A stretch of DNA of 64,000 bases from Sphingomonas sp. 7/4-4 (GCF_027941955.1 NZ_CP115960.1:1364001-1428000), one strand, 5' to 3'. Shown: positions 10,074 through 20,565, numbered from the stretch's first letter. The notes: a model not told the origin generated them from the letters alone. Numbers and translations: made by a program.

Positions 10074-12226
10074 CCGTCCAGGCGCTGGCCCCGATCGAGC
10101 CTACCGAGACCGCCCCCATCGACGGCTGGATCGAAGTGCTTGGACAGGCGGCGCGTCATTTCAGGCTGCCGGTTTCCGAACAGCGCGCCCGGCTCGCCGG
10201 CTTGTGGCGCGCGGACCGGAGCGAGACCGAATGCGTCGCCGCGATCGCACGCGCCAATGGGCTCGCAGTATATTTCGTCGAGCGGAAGGCCATGCGGCTG
10301 ACGAGCTGGCGACTGCCGGTGATCGCCTGCCTGTCGAGCGGCGATCTTGTGCTCATCACCGGGGTCGACGGCTACGACGCCGCGATATGCCATGTCGCCG
10401 GCGAGGGCGGGATGCAGACCCGCCTGCCCCTTTCCGAGCTCGAGGAATATGTCGAGCGCTACGCCGTGCTGCGGCCGCTCCGGTCCACGCCGGACGCGCG
10501 GGTCGACACCTATATCAAGCCGTTCGAGGAGAATTGGCTGCGCCGCATCCTGCTGCGCGACGGACGCGCTTATGGTCATGTCGCAGTCGCTTCGATCGTG
10601 ACGAACTGCCTCGGCATCGCCGGAGTGCTGTTCTCGATGCAGGTCTATGACCGCGTCGTGCCGGCGCAATCGCTGCCGACGCTCTATATCCTCTTCACCG
10701 GCGTTCTGATTGCGATCGGCTTCGATTTCCTGCTCCGGCGCCTGCGCGTGAGCCTGATCGACATCCTGGGCAAGCGCGCGGACCTGCGCATTTCCGATAT
10801 CGTGTTCGGCCATGCACTGCGCATCCGCAACCGCGCGCGGCCCACCTCGACGGGGTCGTTCATCGCGCAGCTGCGCGATCTCGATCAGGTGCGGGAGCTC
10901 CTGACCTCGACCACCGTCGCAGCGCTCGTGGACATCCCCTTCCTCCTGCTGTTCCTGACGGTGCTGTTCTTCATCGGCGGTTCCCTCGCGTTCGTGCCGA
11001 TCTGCGGGCTGTTCCTGCTGCTGGTGCCAGGCGTGATCATCCAGCGCCGGCTGCGCGCGCTGGCGACCGAATCGATGCGCGAAAGCTCGCTTCGCAACGC
11101 GATGCTGATCGAGACGGTGCAGGGCATTGAGGACATCAAATGCCTCCAGGCCGAAGAACGCTTCCAGCGCCAATGGAACCACTACAACGCTGTCGCCGCA
11201 GAAGCGCAGCTCAAGCTGCGCGGACTCACCAACGGCCTCGCTGCCTGGACCCAGAATGTGCAGACGGGCGCCTATGCCACGATCGTGTTCGTAGGGGCGC
11301 CGATGGTGATCGCGGGCGGCCTCACGACCGGCACTTTGGTCGCCGCGGCGATGCTGGGCTCGCGAATGATGGCGCCGATGGCGCAGGTGACGTCGCTGCT
11401 CAGCCGCTTCCAGCATGCGCGTGTCGCGATGGGCAGCCTCGATCAGATCATGGCGCTGCCGGTGGACAGCCCCGACGCCGGGCATCGTATTCCGCTCGCC
11501 GCCGCAGCGGGCAGCTTTTCGCTCCGCTCGACGGTGTTCAGTTATGCCGATCCCAACGCGCCGCCGGCGCTGTCGATCGCGCAGCTCGATATCGCGGCGG
11601 GCGAGAAGATCGCAGTGCTCGGCCGCAACGGAGCGGGCAAGTCGACTCTGCTCCAGGGTCTCTCGGGGATGCTCGAGCCGACCTCGGGCGAGATCCTGCT
11701 CGACAATCTCGCGCTCCATCAGATCGACCCGGCCGATGTCCGCCGCGATGTCGGCCTGCTGACCCAGAACAGCCGGCTGTTTCATGGAACGTTGCGCGAG
11801 AACCTGCTGCTCGGCGCTCCCAATGCTACTGCCGCCGAGATCCAGGCCGTGCTGGCGTTGACCGGCTCCGATGCCTTTATCCGCCGGCTGCGCGACGGGC
11901 TCGAGCACGTGGTCCTCGAAGGCGGCATGGGCCTTTCGGGCGGGCAGGTCCAATCGCTGCTGCTTGCGCGGATGCTGCTGCGTCAGCCAATGGTGGCACT
12001 GCTCGACGAGCCGACCGCCGCAATGGACGAGACCGCCGAGCGCGAGTTCATTCAGCGCTTCCGCGGCTGGAGCACCGATCGCACGGTCATCGTCGCGACT
12101 CACCGGATGCGCGTGCTGGAGCTGGTCGACCGCATCATCGTCCTGGACAATGGCGCCATCGCACTGGACGCACCGAAGGTCGCCGCGCTCGAACGGATGC
12201 GCGCGGCGCCGAGGCAGGCCGCATGA
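10070..12226 (+). CDS. Type I secretion ABC permease/ATPase, LapB-like
   Basis: 718 residues starting at a GTG coupled to tolC. Residues 1-140 are a C39-like domain without the catalytic Cys, which in LapB/HlyB-type exporters docks the substrate. The membrane domain follows at about 165-430 (HVAVASIVTNCLGIAGVLFSM; LYILFTGVLIAIGFDFLL). The ATPase has Walker A GRNGAGKST near 517, signature LSGGQVQSLLLARML near 621 and Walker B MVALLDEPTAAMDE. With TolC and HlyD it forms a complete type I secretion system. The adhesin immediately upstream is the natural substrate. Confidence 0.92.
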   Translation: MTVQALAPIEPTETAPIDGWIEVLGQAARHFRLPVSEQRARLAGLWRADRSETECVAAIARANGLAVYFVERKAMRLTSWRLPVIACLSSGDLVLITGVDGYDAAICHVAGEGGMQTRLPLSELEEYVERYAVLRPLRSTPDARVDTYIKPFEENWLRRILLRDGRAYGHVAVASIVTNCLGIAGVLFSMQVYDRVVPAQSLPTLYILFTGVLIAIGFDFLLRRLRVSLIDILGKRADLRISDIVFGHALRIRNRARPTSTGSFIAQLRDLDQVRELLTSTTVAALVDIPFLLLFLTVLFFIGGSLAFVPICGLFLLLVPGVIIQRRLRALATESMRESSLRNAMLIETVQGIEDIKCLQAEERFQRQWNHYNAVAAEAQLKLRGLTNGLAAWTQNVQTGAYATIVFVGAPMVIAGGLTTGTLVAAAMLGSRMMAPMAQVTSLLSRFQHARVAMGSLDQIMALPVDSPDAGHRIPLAAAAGSFSLRSTVFSYADPNAPPALSIAQLDIAAGEKIAVLGRNGAGKSTLLQGLSGMLEPTSGEILLDNLALHQIDPADVRRDVGLLTQNSRLFHGTLRENLLLGAPNATAAEIQAVLALTGSDAFIRRLRDGLEHVVLEGGMGLSGGQVQSLLLARMLLRQPMVALLDEPTAAMDETAEREFIQRFRGWSTDRTVIVATHRMRVLELVDRIIVLDNGAIALDAPKVAALERMRAAPRQAA

Positions 12227-13410
12227 CCGCGCTCGCTTACCATAGTGCCGACGCGTTCGGCGACGAGGGCCGCGGGCGCCTTGCCGCCTCGACGCGGATC
12301 GTCTGGCTGATCGCTGCACTGTTTGCCGCGCTGCTAGCCTGGGCGACCTATGCCGCTCTGGACGAGGTCGCGACCGGCGCCGGCCGAGTCGTCCCCATCA
12401 AGAGCGATCAGGTACTGCAGTCGCTCGAAGGCGGCATCCTCGCGAAGCTGATGGTGCGGCAAGACGATATCGTGAACCCGGGCCAGATCGTGGCGCAGCT
12501 CGATCCCACCCAGGCGGGATCGACGATGGACGAGAGCACCGCCAAATATCGCGCGGTCCAGGCCAGCGTCGCCCGGCTCCATGCCGAGGTAAACGGCGTA
12601 CCGCTCAAATTCCCCGCCGAGCTCGAGGAGTTCCCCGAGCTCAAGGCCGACGAGACTCGTCTTTACGGGGCCCGCCGCGGATCGCTGAACGACTCACAGG
12701 CGCTGATCGACAAGTCGATCTCGCTGGTCAGCAAGGAACTGGACATCGCCGAGCGCCTGTTCGCGGTCGGCGCCGCCAGCAGTGTCGAGATGCTCCGCCT
12801 CCAGCGGCAGCGCGCCGAGCTCGAACTCAAGAAATCGGACCTGCGATCGCTGTATGTGGTCGAGGCGCGGCAAGATCTCGCCAAGGCGACCGAGCAGATG
12901 GAAGCGCTCGAGCCGATCGTGCGCGGACGTTCCGATACGCTCAAGCGGCTGACGCTGCGCTCGCCGGTGCGCGGCATCGTCAAGAGCATCGAAGTATCGA
13001 CGATCGGCGGCGTCGTTCCGCCCAACGGCAAGATCATGGAGATCGTGCCGCTCGACGATCGGCTGCTGATCGAAGCGCGCATGGCGCCGCGCGACATCGC
13101 CTTCATCCGGCCCGGCCAGCGCGCGAGCGTCAAGATCTCCGCTTACGACTATTCGATCTATGGCGGGCTCGAAGGAAAGGTGGTCAGCATTTCGCCCGAT
13201 ACGATCCGCGACGAAGTGAACCCCGACATCTTCTATTATCGCGTGTTCGTCCGCACGGGCGACGACGCTCTCGTGAACAAGGCCGGCAGGCGCTTCCCGA
13301 TCAGCCCCGGCATGATCGCCACCGCCGATATCCACACCGGTAGCAAGACCGTGCTGCAATATCTGGTGAAGCCGCTCAACCGCGCCCGCGAAGGACTTCG
13401 CGAACGATGA
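12223..13410 (+). CDS. HlyD-family periplasmic adaptor of type I secretion
   Basis: 395 residues. One membrane segment near the N-terminus (WLIAALFAALLAWATYAALD), then the biotinyl-lipoyl-like hairpin: GRVVPIKSDQVLQSLEGGIL, QDDIVNPGQIVAQLDPTQ, a long coiled coil, and RLTLRSPVRGIVKSIEV. The C-terminal beta-barrel has PGQRASVKISAYDYSIYGG, a LapC/HlyD hallmark. It overlaps both neighbours by 4 bases (ATGA at each end), so exporter, adaptor and the following ligase fusion are one translational unit. Confidence 0.93.
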   Translation: MTALAYHSADAFGDEGRGRLAASTRIVWLIAALFAALLAWATYAALDEVATGAGRVVPIKSDQVLQSLEGGILAKLMVRQDDIVNPGQIVAQLDPTQAGSTMDESTAKYRAVQASVARLHAEVNGVPLKFPAELEEFPELKADETRLYGARRGSLNDSQALIDKSISLVSKELDIAERLFAVGAASSVEMLRLQRQRAELELKKSDLRSLYVVEARQDLAKATEQMEALEPIVRGRSDTLKRLTLRSPVRGIVKSIEVSTIGGVVPPNGKIMEIVPLDDRLLIEARMAPRDIAFIRPGQRASVKISAYDYSIYGGLEGKVVSISPDTIRDEVNPDIFYYRVFVRTGDDALVNKAGRRFPISPGMIATADIHTGSKTVLQYLVKPLNRAREGLRER

Positions 13411-16400
13411 ACGCTCAGGAGCGCCTCGCGCGTCTGCGCGTCGCGACGCAAGCGGCGCCGGTGGTCACATGCGAGGCAGGCCCGCGCGTGATCCTGTTCC
13501 TGTCCTTCAGCGACGGGCGCACGCGGGCTCGCGTAGTGACGGGAACCGGCCCGGACGCCGATACGGCGTGGAACGTGGCGGCGGCGCGGCTTCCCGGCGA
13601 GGCGGATACACTGCGCTGGCTCCGTGCCGATTGGGTGAATGCCGTCGATCGCACGGACTGGCGCCAGCTTCGCGAACGTCTCGGGCGTACGAAGCGCAAC
13701 TATTTCCGCCTCGGCGTCTCGCTCGACGGCGATCTCGCGCATGCGTTCCTGGAAACCGAGCTCAACGCCAATGCATGTTTCTACGGCGGCCGCACCGAGC
13801 CCTGCGCCACGCTAAACGAACGGAACTTCGCGACCTATGCGCAGCGCCGCCACGGCATCACGGCGATCGACTTCGCCGATGCGGTGCCGGTGTGGACCTT
13901 CTCGACCGGCGGCGCCTTTATCGGCGAGGACGGCGTGCTCCATCCGCTCGAACCGACCGGGCGCGACGGCGGGCGCCGCAGAGTCGCACAGCTCGGATCC
14001 GACACACTCACCGCCCTGATCGCGGACGGCAGCTTCTATCTGGCCCGTCAGGTCCGCGAGGATGGGCGTTTCGACTATGGCTGGCATCCCTGTTTCGACC
14101 GGCCGATCGCCGCCTACAATGCCTTGCGCCACGCGAGCTCGACCTATGCCATGCTCGAAGCGTGGGAAGTCACGCGCGATCCGGTGCTGCTGGCGGCGAT
14201 CGAGCGCGCACTCGATGCGCTGACCAACCGGTTGATCCAGCAAGTGAAGCTGCCCGACGACGCGAGCGCGGCGTTCCTCGTCGATGAGGGCGACGAGATC
14301 AAGCTCGGCGGCAATGCCGTGTGCGTCCTCGCGCTCGCCAAATATGAGGAGCTGACCGGCAGCACCGCTTATCGCCCGCTGCTGGAGCTGCTCGGAGAGG
14401 GCATCCTCCACATGCAGGACGCAGGTAGCGGCCGATTCGTGCATGTCCTCAATCATCCCGCGCTCGACGTGAAACAGCCGTTCCGGATCATCTATTATGA
14501 CGGCGAAGCGGCGTTCGCGCTGATGCGCCTCCATGATCTGACCGGTGACGGGCGCTGGATCGCGGCGGTCGAGCATGCCTTTGTCCACTTCCTCGCCGCG
14601 GGCCATGCGCGAGCGCACGATCATTGGCTCGCTTATGCCGCGGATGCCCTGACCAGGCACCGGCCCGACGATGCCTGGTTCCGTTTCGGCGTGGACAATG
14701 TCCGCGATTATCTCGACTTCGTCGCCAACCGCATCACCACCTTCCCCACCCTGCTCGAGCTGATGACCGCCAGCGAACGCCTGGTCTCGCGACTGCGCGC
14801 GGATCCTGCGCGGCACCCTCTGCTCGACGGCTTGGATCTGCCGGCATTCTACCGCGCACTGCACCTTCGCGCGCACTATCTGCTCAACGGTCATTTCTGG
14901 CCCGAGCTGGCGATGTTCTTCGCAAACCCTGCGCGGATCGCGGGAAGTTTCTTCATCCGCCACCACGGCTTTCGCGTACGGATCGACGATGTGGAGCATT
15001 ATCTCTCCGGGTTGATCGCCTATCGCCGCTATCTGCTCGAACGGCCCCGCGGACACGAGACGGAATTGCCCCGCAGCGCGACCGGCTGGACCGCAGCCGG
15101 CGTCGCGGGTGCGACCGGCGGCCGATGGGTGACTCCGCCGCCCGACGGCTGGACCGCCGCGGGCTTGTGCATCTTCGCGCCCAGCTTCCGTCCAGGCGAC
15201 ATGGTGGTCGCCCGCAGCGGCGAGAGCGTGGCCGGCCTCGCGCCGCCCGCGCTCGCCGCGCTGCCCGCCGCACCCGCGGCGCTTCTCACCAGCGCGCCCG
15301 AAGCGTTGCCGCAGTCCGGCGTGCCGATCCTCGAGGTTGCCGACACCGGCGAGGCGATCCTGGCGCTCGGCCGTCATGCACGCGCGCAATATACGGGCAA
15401 GCTGATCGGCGTTACCGGAAGCGCCGGCAAGACCACCATGGTCGCGATGCTCGCACATGCGCTGACGCCCTATGGCGCAGTCGCCCAGACTCGTTTCAAC
15501 GCGAACCTGCCGCACGGCACCGCGTGGAATCTGGCGTCGGCCGATTGGTCCACGCCGCACACCGTGCTCGAACTCGCGATCGGCCGGATGCGTCAGAATG
15601 CCGAACTCGCGCGGCCCGACGTGGCGGTCTTCACCAATATTCTTCCCGCCCATCTCGAATATCACCGCGACCTCGCGACGATCGCGTTGCGCAAGAGCGC
15701 AGTCTTCGAAGGCATGAGGCCAGGCGGCATCGCCGTTCTCAACCGCGACATGCACGAGTGGAACGCGGTGCGCGACCGCGCCCTCGCGCAGGGCCTCGAG
15801 ATCCTTTCCTACGGTCTTGGCGCCGATGCCGCCTTCCGGCTGCTGCATTATGATGCGGCTTCCGGCGAGGTGCATGCGCAGACCCCGCCGGTGAAACCCG
15901 CTACCGGCTGGGCGCGCGCGGTGCGCATATGGCGCTCAACAGTCTCGCGGTTGCCGCAACGCTCGCCGCCCTCGGACAAGAAGCAGCGCCGGGCCTGGAG
16001 ACACTCGCGCAGTTCGACTCGCTCGATGGACGCGGCGCCGAATGGCCGTTGGTCGTCGGCCACCGCCGCGTGACGATCATCGACGATTCCTACAACGCCA
16101 ATCCGGGATCGATGGAGGCGGCGCTGCGCCGACTGGGCGATCTGCAAGGACGCGGTCGGGTCGCAGTGCTGGGCGAAATGCTGGAGCTCGGCCCCGAAGC
16201 CGCCGCCTATCACACCGCCCTGGCACCATTGATCGAAGCCTGCGGCATCCGCCAGGTGCACACGGTCGGAAATCTCTATGAGGAATTCCGCACGCGCGTC
16301 GGCCGGCAGCGCCATGGGCTCCACGTAGCGCAGGCCGAAATGCTCGAACCGGGGCTGCTCGCGATGCTTCAGGATGGCGATGTCGTGCTGCTCAAGGGAT

Positions 16401-16516
16401 CGCACGGCAGCCTGATCCACCGCATCGCGGCGCAGCTGCGGCAATTGTCGCGGGAGCAGGCGAGCGCGGAGCGGATCGACCCACCCGTCCGTCCGGCCAA
16501 GGCTGCAGCCCGATGA
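13407..16516 (+). CDS. Toroid-domain / MurF-like ligase fusion, frame interrupted
   Basis: About 1036 residues. Residues 1-600 carry repeated helical hairpins with conserved Trp/Tyr/His (GRFDYGWHPCFDRPIAAYNA; FRIIYYDGEAAFALMRLHDL), which I read as an alpha/alpha-toroid like glycan-processing or epimerase proteins. From about 640 the chain is MurF-like: P-loop GVTGSAGKTTM near 668, NFNANLPHG-like region, VFTNILPAHLEYH, and after the break GAHMALNSLAV and IIDDSYNANPGSM, then LGEMLELG. One missing C in the CCCC run at 15883-15886 explains the break. Mur ligases form amide bonds using ATP. The ATG overlaps the HlyD stop by 4 bases. Function is unknown; it probably modifies a glycan or the exported adhesin. 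Confidence 0.75.
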
Positions 16517-16538
16517 AGAACCCCTCGATCCCGACGCG

Positions 16539-16985
16539 GTGACCCCGATACATGCCGAGGGTGCCCGGCCGGGCCAGCATGATCTGCTGCGGATGGCGCG
16601 CCATGCCCGCGATTCACGCAAGCGCATCGAGCCGCTCTTTCCCAAGAATCTCTTTCGCGATTCGGCATGGGACATGCTGCTCGAGCTGTTCATCGCCACC
16701 GAGCAGAACGAGCGGTTATGCGTCAAGGACCTGATCCAATTATCCGGCGACAGCTCGACCAGCGCGATCCGGCGGATCGACCAGCTCGAAGGTACGGGTT
16801 TCCTGAGGCGGCAGGTCGACGGTGACGATCAGCGCCGGGTCTGGGTACGCCTCACCGAAAAGGGATATCAGGCCCTGGCGGCGATGCTCCACCATCTTTT
16901 CGATGTGGACGATCGCCTTCCCACTTCGGGACCTCGCTCATTCGCACCGGAAACAAGGGGTGATTTATCCGATAGTCGAGAGTGA
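16539..16985 (+). CDS. MarR-type winged-helix regulator
   Basis: 148 residues from a GTG; an in-frame ATG at 16593 is an alternative start. The DNA-binding part reads LCVKDLIQLSGDSSTSAIRRIDQLEGTGFLRRQVDGDDQ (helix-turn-helix, then wing), followed by RRVWVRLTEKGYQALAAMLH. This matches MarR-type regulators common in sphingomonads. It lies 22 bases after the ligase fusion and probably belongs to the secretion operon. It is convergent with the 16993-17403 gene. The ligand is not predictable. Confidence 0.75.
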   Translation: MTPIHAEGARPGQHDLLRMARHARDSRKRIEPLFPKNLFRDSAWDMLLELFIATEQNERLCVKDLIQLSGDSSTSAIRRIDQLEGTGFLRRQVDGDDQRRVWVRLTEKGYQALAAMLHHLFDVDDRLPTSGPRSFAPETRGDLSDSRE

Positions 16986-16992
16986 GTGGTGG

Positions 16993-17403
16993 CTATCGAC
17001 CGTCCTTGAACTGCACCGCGAAATAAGCGACCGTTCCGCCCGTCGGCGAAGGCACCATCGCGACGAGCACACCGCGCCCGTCGCGGCCGCGCCATGCCTG
17101 TGCGAGCTTCTTGCCGGGATCGGCGCCGGGCAATGCGACGGAGCCGGCGCCGCGCTGGCGTGCCAGATTGTCGATGCGCTTGGCGATCGCCACCCAGGGA
17201 ACGTCCTTGCCCACCTGAAACAAGCGCTCGCTTTCTATCGCGGCGGCGCCCTTGGACACGTCCTGCACCAGCGCATGCAGTGCCTGCCGCTCCGCCGCGC
17301 TTGCCCCCGGTTGCGAGCCCGCAGGCGCCGGCAGCGACGCGATGTCGAAGCCGCGCACGAGGCCCAAAAAGGCGAACAGACTCAAGAGCAACGCTTTCAG
17401 CAA
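16993..17403 (-). CDS. Hypothetical exported protein downstream of calpain-like gene
   Basis: 136 residues. The N-terminus MLKALLLSLFAFLGLVRGFD is a signal peptide or membrane anchor. The mature part has WVAIAKRIDNLARQRGAG and GGTVAYFAVQFKDG, suggesting a small alpha/beta fold. It lies 50 bases downstream of the calpain-like gene on the same strand and may be an accessory or immunity-type partner; that is inference from position only. No family recognised. Confidence 0.6.
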   Translation of the reverse strand: MLKALLLSLFAFLGLVRGFDIASLPAPAGSQPGASAAERQALHALVQDVSKGAAAIESERLFQVGKDVPWVAIAKRIDNLARQRGAGSVALPGADPGKKLAQAWRGRDGRGVLVAMVPSPTGGTVAYFAVQFKDGR

Positions 17404-17453
17404 CGGTTTCCTCTAAGCCCAGCGTGCCCGCATATCGCGGGCGGCTCAACCCT

Positions 17454-18406
17454 TTAGCGTGGCGCGGGCCCCACGGTGAAGGCCTCGGCGCCGCCGGTAT
17501 CGGCCAGCGTGCGCAACGGCACTTCCATCGTCGGGGACGCGGTATCGTGCCCTCCCCTACGTTCATGTTGGTGCTCCACGGATTGCGCACCGTCACCATC
17601 CACTCGCCGTCGGCATTCTTGTGGACGCCCTCGACGGTATAGACATGGTTGTCGACCAAGCCGTCCTGCGTGCCTTCATTCCCGCGGATCTTGTCCCACA
17701 GGCTGCGATTCTCGGGGACGGTCCACAATGTCACCGGGCGATCGTTGGAGAGTGCGGCGTCGACCTGCCCCGCCATCCGGTCGAGCGCCGAATTCTCGCT
17801 TTCGAAAAAGCCCTCCGAATAACGGATCTCGTCGCCGCGATCGCCGGTGATCGCCTGCATCGCGTCCTGCGGCCAGCCGCCATTGGCGATGGCGTTATAG
17901 CCCTCGGTCAGGCCGTCCGCCGGGTTGCTGTCATGGATCTTCGCATAGGCAGTCTCGGCGACCGCCGGCCAGATCGGACCGTCGAGGCCGCTATTGTCGG
18001 CGGTCGAACCGCCCTGCCGCGCGAGATTGTCCTCCAGCTCGGCTTGGGTGACCTGCACCGACTGGGGATTGCCGTCTCCATCGTGCAGCGTGACCGTGAA
18101 ATTGCCGGTCTTCGCGTCGAAGCTGATCATGTTGCGGATCGCATCGGGCTGCTGCCGCGCCACAGCGCCCAGCGTCGCGACGAAATAGCAGTCGCCGAGC
18201 GCGTCCTGGCGAATGTCCGCCGCCTGCGGGCCCTTGGCACCATAGAGGTCGGCAGCGTCGAAGCGAACCTCGGCGGCCTTGCCCGCCGCACCGGCTCCGT
18301 CGATCGGTATCCGCATCCCCGGTATCGAGACCGAACTGCCCGCGAGCAGCGAATCCAGATTGAAGCGGTTTGCAACACCTGCTGCGGCGCCTGCGGCCTC
18401 GAGCAT
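17454..18406 (-). CDS. Calpain-like cysteine protease, candidate T3SS effector, frame interrupted
   Basis: About 317 residues. The calpain catalytic triad is visible: DIRQDALGDCYFVATLGAVA (Cys), DNHVYTVEGVHKNADGEW (His) and VTVRNPWST (Asn). Between them lie GPIWPAVAETAYAKIHD and TEGYNAIANGGWPQDAMQ, also calpain-like. A missing G in the GGGG run at 17533-17536 breaks the frame; the restored C-terminus reads TMEVPLRTLADTGGAEAFTV and stops at 17454. There is no Sec signal. It is divergent from a lipase-like gene, with a T3SS-type box between them, which fits a secreted protease. Start MLEAAG at 18406; an upstream ATG at 18445 is possible. Confidence 0.78.
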
Positions 18407-18459
18407 GCCGACTCTCCCATTCTTGCGCGGAGCTATGCCTTGCATGCACGTGCGCCGCG

Positions 18460-18476
18460 ATAATCGGATCGATTAT
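18460..18476. promoter_or_regulatory. T3SS regulon box 1 (perfect palindrome)
   Basis: ATAATC-GGATC-GATTAT, between the divergent calpain-like (start 18406) and lipase-like (start 18534) genes, about 55 bases from each. It belongs to a set of five similar 17-bp palindromes in this region (see 31652, 36462, 39961, 42237). Confidence 0.6.
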
Positions 18477-18533
18477 GGCGTGCGCCGCCCCCGCGCGGCA
18501 TCTCCTGCACATCCGATCGAAGGACGGCGCGCG

Positions 18534-19636
18534 ATGCAGGTAAACAGAGCAGCCCCCGTTTCTAGCGCGTCGACTCCCCGTCGACGCCGCCCTCGGCATC
18601 GAGAGGCGCCGAGGCCTATCGTTCGGATTGGCAGTCGCCGAGTGTCACGCCGGCGCTGCACACGACGCCATCGGTATCCACCTCCCCCGGGCCGATGGCG
18701 TCGACTCCTCCAGCAGCGGGTCGCGAACGATCAGGGCGCGGTCGTCCCGTTTGCGCCCGGCGCACGCAATGCCTCCGACGCCCAGCCGGTGCATCTCGCG
18801 GCGCTGTCGCCGGTCACCGGCGCAACCGCCCCTTCCGAACCGCGCCTCGCGGCGAACGATGCGCCCGATCTCGCACAGGTCCACACCAACGCGCTGCTCG
18901 CCAAGGACGTCTATAACGACGTCCCCAGCCCCCTTCGGGCTATCGCGCCGCCAGCGACGCCGATCTGGCGCGCCTGGGGCTCACTTCGGAGATGCTCGAG
19001 CAACCCGGCGAAAGCAGCTTCCGCGCGCGCGTCTATGTCAGCGGCGAGGTCGGGCAGGAACGCTACACCGTCGTCTTCCGCGGCAGCCAGGCCGGCGACG
19101 ACTGGAAGAGCAATGCCCAGCAGGGCTTCGGCTTCAATTCGACGCATTATGCCAATGCGCTCGAAATCGGGAAGAAGCTCGCGCGCACCGATGCCGACGT
19201 GACCCTTGTGGGCCATTCGCTCGGCGGCGGCCTCGCGGCGGAGGCGGCGATCGCATCGGGCCGTCCCGCCGATACCTTCAACGCCGCGGGCCTCCACCAG
19301 AACACGATCGAGAAGGCGCAGGCAGTCGCGCAGGCGAACGGCCGCGGCCTCTCGTCGATCAACAATTACCGCGTTCCCGGCGAGATACTGACCACGCTGC
19401 AGGAAGGCGGTGATCGCGCGATCGGTGCCGGGCTCGGCGGGCTGATCGGCGGCGGCGGTGCGATCGTCGGCGCGGCGGTGGTCGATTTGCCCGAGGCCTA
19501 TGGCGCGCAGCACGACCTGCCCAATGTCCGCCCCGAAGGTGCGCACTGGTGGGATCTCGATCAACCCGGTCGATCGCCACAGCATGGACTGGGTACTCGC
19601 CGGAACGGCGGCACAAGCCGGCCGTTGAGCGGTTGA
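18534..19636 (+). CDS. Class-3-lipase-like protein, candidate effector, frame interrupted
   Basis: About 366 residues across breaks. The core is clear: RYTVVFRGSQAGDDWKSNA, then the nucleophile elbow TLVGHSLGGGLAAEAAI, then NYRVPGEILTTLQ, typical of class 3 lipase/phospholipase folds. A glycine-rich hydrophobic stretch follows (GAGLGGLIGGGGAIVGAAVV). One missing C in the CCCCC run at 18929-18933 joins DVYNDVPSP to GYRAASDADLARLGL. The frame between 18575 and 18740 is unclear, and another indel is likely there. The N-terminus MQVNRAAPVSSAS is Ser-rich with no Sec signal, which suits a type III substrate. Confidence 0.65.
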
Positions 19637-19660
19637 CGCACCGCCTGCGATAGGAAGAAG

Positions 19661-20554
19661 GTGCGGCGTGTGCGAAAACTGTTCCTGCTCAGCCCCGCGC
19701 TCCTGCTCATGACGATGGGCTGCGAAAGCGATGCGCGCGCCGATTGCTTTGCGTCGGGCACCGAATTGCCTTCCCGCCGCGATACGCTGACCGACCAGCG
19801 GCTGGGCGCCGCCGCCCGCAATTTCGCGGAGGCTTTGTTCGACGGCGATATCGAGCGCGCGGCGCAATTGCTGCGCAGCGATCCCGGCCTGGCCCGCCGT
19901 CGCGTGGGTGCGCATTACGAGATGCTGTCGGTCGCGCTCGCGACATGCCGGGCCGACGCGGTCGATCTCCTCATCCGCAGCGGCACATTGCTGAACGGCG
20001 TCGAAGAGCGCGGGATCCCGCTCCGGCTCGCGTTGCGTGCGAAGGATCCCGATCTCGCGCACCGCCTGCTCACCGCGGGCGCTAGCCCCAACCCCGCCGG
20101 CAATCCCAGCGGCCCGTTGCGGACCGCGATCACGCTCAACTCGCTCGGCGCGGTGCGCATGCTGCTCGATTTCCGCGCCGATCCGAACGTGATGGAAGCG
20201 ACCGGCAACCGCCCGCTCCACACGGCGCTCGACATGGAGCATTTCCGCATCGCCGAACTGCTGCTCGATCGCGGCGCCGATCCCTGGGCGATCGACAGCG
20301 GCGGCGCCAATCTCGGCAGCGCGGCAACGACGCGGATGCTCACCGAATCCGCGGAAGAGGCCGAGGCGCAGCGTCGATTGGCGGCGCGGCTGAAGAAGCT
20401 CGGCTGGCCGGAGCCCGCTCCTTCACCCCGCGAGGTGCGCGAAGCAGCGGCTGGCGGCAAGTGGCCGCCGGCGGCGGCGCGGGCTGCAGGCGCGCAGCAG
20501 GTGCCGCCTGCGGTGTTGGCGCTGATCAAATCAAACGCCGCGGTCGCGCGCTAA
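19661..20554 (+). CDS. Ankyrin-repeat protein, exported
   Basis: 297 residues. The N-terminus KLFLLSPALLLMTMGCESD is a signal peptide; the TMGC is only a weak lipobox, so lipid attachment is doubtful. At least four ankyrin-like repeats follow (FDGDIERAAQLLRSDP; ADAVDLLIRSGTLLNG; DPDLAHRLLTAGASPNP; NRPLHTALDMEHFRIAELLL). Ankyrins bind other proteins. It lies between the lipase-like gene and the T3SS operon; its partner could be either, and the sequence does not say. The start codon is taken as GTG at 19661. Confidence 0.75.
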   Translation: MRRVRKLFLLSPALLLMTMGCESDARADCFASGTELPSRRDTLTDQRLGAAARNFAEALFDGDIERAAQLLRSDPGLARRRVGAHYEMLSVALATCRADAVDLLIRSGTLLNGVEERGIPLRLALRAKDPDLAHRLLTAGASPNPAGNPSGPLRTAITLNSLGAVRMLLDFRADPNVMEATGNRPLHTALDMEHFRIAELLLDRGADPWAIDSGGANLGSAATTRMLTESAEEAEAQRRLAARLKKLGWPEPAPSPREVREAAAGGKWPPAAARAAGAQQVPPAVLALIKSNAAVAR

Positions 20555-20565
20555 GTCCCAAAATC

